A DNA stretch of 44,152 nucleotides, from the NCBI GenBank assembly GCA_023418475.1, contig JAEZZO010000020.1, positions 1 through 44,152 on the forward strand. Reading direction: 5' to 3'. The position numbers and the translations under genes are program-made. The notes beneath the pieces are model-generated. The model worked only from the letters and a program-made list of their open reading frames with translations. It searched no databases and was not told the DNA's origin. Source of the DNA: Bacillota bacterium. GTDB lineage: Bacteria; Bacillota; Clostridia; Lachnospirales; Lachnospiraceae. Positions 41,762 through 44,152 of the stretch are shown one piece after another (position 1 is the first letter of the stretch; each line of letters starts with the position of its first letter).

Positions 41762-42379
41762 TTATTTCATTTCTCGGGGTATATTCTCCTGATCAAACAG
41801 CTCCATCAGTTCAGCTCCCAGTATATCATGCATATATGAATAAATCATTGCATTTTTAGTCTCCAGATCCTGTTTTATCAGAATTTTATTCTTTAACTCA
41901 ACCCTGATACCTGTAATCCAATCGGCAACCTTCTTCAGTTCTTCGTTGTTGTTCTCCAGCTGATTATAAAAACACCGAATACTACTTGCCATCAAATCCT
42001 CGTTCACTTCTTTAATCCTATAAGGGATATCCGCCAGTTCATCCATTGCTGTATCGATCTTAATGTTTAGCTCATTGATGAATTGTTTATTTTGATCAAG
42101 TTTCTTCTCTTTAGCCTTTCCGATCAAATCAGGACTGATATCCATATTCTCCATGATATCTTTCAGAAGATTGTTCTTTAGCTTTTTCATATCCTTAATA
42201 TCGTTTACTAGTTTTCCCTGTTTTTTTAACAGATCATTCACTTTTTGCTCAAGCTCTTTTATCTCAGGTGTTTTCTGTTCTTCCGTAAATATTTCATGCC
42301 AACGGTTGTCAATGGTCAGAATAGGAAGTTTTCTGTTTTTTACTATTTTATCAAAATTAATATTTTTCTTCTTACCCAT
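41762..42379 (-). CDS. hypothetical coiled-coil protein between rex and acpS
   Basis: I do not recognise this 205-aa protein by family. It is highly charged (Lys/Glu-rich) and predicted to be nearly all helix with long coiled-coil segments (about 30-75 and 95-170) and no membrane helix. The start at 42379 is fixed by GGGGGA eight bases upstream; a GTG at 42400 has no site. It lies 36 bases after rex and 33 bases before acpS, so it is co-transcribed with them. A conserved structural or complex-assembly role is possible, but not shown. Confidence 0.65.
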   Translation of the reverse strand: MGKKKNINFDKIVKNRKLPILTIDNRWHEIFTEEQKTPEIKELEQKVNDLLKKQGKLVNDIKDMKKLKNNLLKDIMENMDISPDLIGKAKEKKLDQNKQFINELNIKIDTAMDELADIPYRIKEVNEDLMASSIRCFYNQLENNNEELKKVADWITGIRVELKNKILIKQDLETKNAMIYSYMHDILGAELMELFDQENIPREMK

Positions 42380-42415
42380 AGAACGTCCCCCAGACTTCAC
42401 ATGTCACGTTTCAGG

Positions 42416-43057
42416 TCAAAGTGTGTTATCGTCATTACCGGATAACCGATATGACAGCTTCATTAAGCTTTCTGCCAAATGTACATTTTCTACCGTTACA
42501 TCCTTCGGCAGATTAAGATCTGTCGGAGCGAAATTCCAGATACCTCTGACACCCCATTTTGCCATATCCATTGCTATCTGTGGTGCTTTTGTCTTAGGTA
42601 CGGTTATTGCAGCAATATCCACTTTATTCTCTTTGATAAAATCTTCCAGTTCTTCTCCTGCCCTTACAGTAACTCCACGTATCTGCGTCCCAATCAGAGC
42701 CGGGCTAATATCAAATATCCCTCTCACAAAAAAGCCTCTTCGTTCAAAGTCAACATAATTCGCCAAAGCCTGTCCAAGATTTCCCGCACCGATAATAATC
42801 AAGCTGTATTTTGTATCAAGTCCCAGTATTTTACCAATTTCCGAATGAAGGTATTCTACATTATAACCGTAACCCTGTTGTCCAAAGCCTCCGAAATTAT
42901 TAAGATCCTGCCTGATCTGCGAAGCAGTTACCTTCATCTTCTCACTTAATTCCTTGGAGGAAATCCGGACAACATCCTTTTCCAGCAAGTCGCCTAAATA
43001 ACGGTAATATCTTGGTAATCTATTAATAACTGCTTTCGAAATTTCTTTCTTATACAA
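42416..43057 (-). CDS. rex: redox-sensing transcriptional repressor Rex
   Basis: DNA-binding sensor of the NADH/NAD+ ratio that represses fermentation genes. 213 aa. Winged-helix N-terminus (about 1-80: 'SKELSEKMKVTASQIRQDL', 'FGGFGQQGYGY'), Rossmann domain with IIGAGNLGQALANY (about 86-99) and 'GIWNFAPTDLNLP', then a domain-swap C-terminal helix. The start is a TTG at 43057 with AGGAGG eight bases upstream; a frame-extending start at 43117 would give an unusually long protein. It heads the acpS-nnr-alr cluster and has a consensus promoter with a partial Rex site. Confidence 0.95.
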   Translation of the reverse strand: MYKKEISKAVINRLPRYYRYLGDLLEKDVVRISSKELSEKMKVTASQIRQDLNNFGGFGQQGYGYNVEYLHSEIGKILGLDTKYSLIIIGAGNLGQALANYVDFERRGFFVRGIFDISPALIGTQIRGVTVRAGEELEDFIKENKVDIAAITVPKTKAPQIAMDMAKWGVRGIWNFAPTDLNLPKDVTVENVHLAESLMKLSYRLSGNDDNTL

Positions 43058-43187
43058 GAATTTCTCCTCCTTAAACGTAGTATCTTTCATCCTTATTACA
43101 TATTCTTTCCATTCCAATCAGTTACTATCCTGCTTGCTAATATTGCATTATTCCTGCGGATAATTACCATATTTTATAATTATCTAC

Positions 43188-43216
43188 ATTATATTTGATT
43201 GTTAAGAATAAGTCAA
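43188..43216 (-). promoter_or_regulatory. rex sigma-A promoter with Rex-type half operator
   Basis: TTGACT (43211-43216), 17-base spacer, TATAAT (43188-43193). On the plus strand 43199-43216 reads TTGTTAA-GAAT-AAGTCAA: the first half equals the clostridial Rex half-site TTGTTAA and the second keeps only the final CAA. Confidence 0.7.
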
Positions 43217-43307
43217 TGTATTTGCTTTCTTCTTAGAGGAAAGCATATTACAAAATATTATATATTCTCCGATAATATCTATCTTTCATTCTAATTTATA
43301 GCGTAAA

Positions 43308-43333
43308 AAACACGTCTGAAAATAGACGTGTTT
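43308..43333 (-). terminator. terminator upstream of rex
   Basis: AAACACGTCT and AGACGTGTTT form a 10-bp stem; the minus strand continues with TTT. It ends the transcript coming from the decayed genes at the right edge. Confidence 0.8.
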
Positions 43334-43368
43334 CTTTGTGTATAAATTTACGCCGAGTAATTTATACA

Positions 43369-43599
43369 GTCTTTTTCTCAAGCTCATAATCAATTGTGGA
43401 TTGTAACTCTCCTGGCTGATCCTTCCACGCATCTACATTTACACGTATCTTCTGAAATCCTAACTTTTCATAAACATGTCATGCTCTATAGTTATTTTGA
43501 TTCGTACCTAATACTTCTTCGTAAAGCCACTTCGAATACCACCATCTCCCCTGTGATCCTGTTATTGCGTTAGACTTGCATCCGATAGAAGGATTTACC
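43369..43599 (-). pseudogene. GNAT acetyltransferase remnant with internal stop
   Basis: The minus strand reads VNPSIGCKSNAITGSQG, then WLYEEVLGTNQNNYRA, then a TGA stop, then HVYEKLGFQKIRVNVDAW and a C-terminal ELEKKTV ending at 43369. The piece NYRA-stop-HVYEKLGF is the C-terminal GNAT signature, with the stop where an ordinary residue (one base from CGA) is expected. No start codon or ribosome site is seen for the fragment, so it is a dead remnant. The first segment may come from a different gene. Confidence 0.6.
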
Positions 43600-43636
43600 T
43601 ATAATAAATTAATAACCAACGAGATATCCATATAAT

Positions 43637-44147
43637 TTAATAAAGATTTCCTGTATAATCATCGCTGCTTTTTTTATCTGTATAATAAAGAATACTATCT
43701 CCGGCTTTCAGACTGAATTTATTACCCTTATAATCTTCTTTCTCCAGCGGTGCACCTTCCGTTACCCACATCGAACAGTTTCCGTTATTCAGGTTAATTG
43801 TTCGCGTTGATATAGGAGAGATGTTCTTTTCCATGATCATCAATGGTCACGATATTGAAGTTCACGATGATGTAACCGTCCTTTAGCCAAAAATCCTCTC
43901 CGTAATCTATCCCATGCTTTCTCAAATAATCATATACATCATAGCCGGTCGGTACCGCATGAAGATCGGTCGGCAGCTTATAGGTGCCATACCAGCGCTG
44001 CATATATTTTGATATTGTTGTTTCAGTCAGGCCGGTAATCTCCTTTACGTCACGGTAAGACCTTTGTTTGGTTATCTGGGATGCATACTCTGTTCCGATG
44101 AAGGTTCGAAATGGCGGCAGAAGCTTTATCTGGGAATAGGAATACAT
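43637..44147 (-). pseudogene. unknown protein split by a frameshift at the window edge
   Basis: I do not recognise this protein. One frame from 44147 codes MYSYSQIKLLPPF and a HTH-like segment (YRDVKEITGLTETTISKYM) and ends at 43794; a second frame (from about 43843 to 43637) continues with SPISTRTINLNNGNC and ends in DDYTGNLY. At TTTT 43827-43830 (AAAA on the coding strand) removing one A joins the frames smoothly as DDHGKNISPIS. So one gene of about 165 aa or more is interrupted by a +1 frameshift or a sequencing error. Its start may lie beyond 44152. Confidence 0.55.
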
Positions 44148-44152
44148 GGTAC

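Larger units (their letters stand above)
43058..43368. promoter_or_regulatory. rex upstream region
   Basis: Contains the rex promoter (43188-43216), a Rex-like operator overlapping it and the terminator at 43308-43333. No gene is seen. Confidence 0.6.

Noticed and set aside
42153..42758. 201-aa plus-strand frame over rex and the coiled-coil gene
   Set aside because: Antisense to two supported genes; hydrophobic residues arise from the reverse of charged codons.
1..44152. CRISPR array, tRNA or rRNA genes
   Set aside because: No spaced direct repeats of CRISPR type and no tRNA-like cloverleaf or rRNA sequence recognised by eye; a formal scan was not possible.

Overview
The window is AT-rich, densely packed and mostly minus-strand, with TTG/GTG starts behind strong AGGAGG-type ribosome binding sites. 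Its gene families (Rex, DegV, a CD3324-type protein, a DUF1062-type protein, a sugar ABC transporter with LytS/YesN regulators, xpaC-telA) point to a clostridial Firmicute, most likely Lachnospiraceae. This is inferred from gene content only. No rRNA, tRNA, CRISPR array, phage or complete insertion sequence was seen.

Layout. (1) 41-6781, minus: comEA, a small DMT-family transporter, then arginine genes argJ-argB and argD, a GNAT protein and maf. A palindromic MITE-like element with a 14-bp flanking direct repeat sits just before argD. (2) 7328-8539, plus: argG with its own promoter. The window thus holds the steps from glutamate acetylation to argininosuccinate except argC and argF. (3) 8711-18562, minus: an alpha/beta hydrolase, the xpaC-telA pair, a frameshifted GNAT gene, a glycerophosphodiesterase with an MFS transporter, a SpoU-type RNA methyltransferase, DegV and an AEC transporter. 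(4) 18792-22256, plus: mntP, a GNAT protein, an SDR/epimerase and a Cof-type HAD phosphatase. A second, partial copy of the MITE-like element and a long hairpin lie between the last two.

(5) 22259-33207, minus: a histidine phosphatase, a small unknown protein, then the main functional block, a complete sugar-sensing and uptake system. A membrane-anchored sugar-binding protein (XylFII-like), a LytS-type histidine kinase and a YesN/AraC response regulator are followed by a XylF-like lipoprotein, then a ChvE-like lipoprotein, ATPase and permease. The inferred circuit is: anchored binding protein senses sugar, kinase signals, regulator activates the transporter promoter. A pair of direct repeats 22 bp apart overlaps that promoter's -35 and is a good candidate regulator site.

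(6) 33380-37830: a leaderless amidase, a CD3324-type HTH protein, a DUF1062-type protein, rlmH with a phosphatase gene, and a DJ-1/PfpI protein. Two minigenes of 7-8 codons with strong ribosome binding sites and adjacent hairpins lie here. (7) 38021-43057, minus: rex, a coiled-coil unknown, acpS, nnr, alr and mazF, a conserved-looking housekeeping run. rex has a clear sigma-A promoter with a partial Rex operator over it, and mazF has its own promoter but no adjacent antitoxin. (8) 43369-44152: a decayed edge with a GNAT remnant carrying a stop codon and a frameshifted unknown gene.
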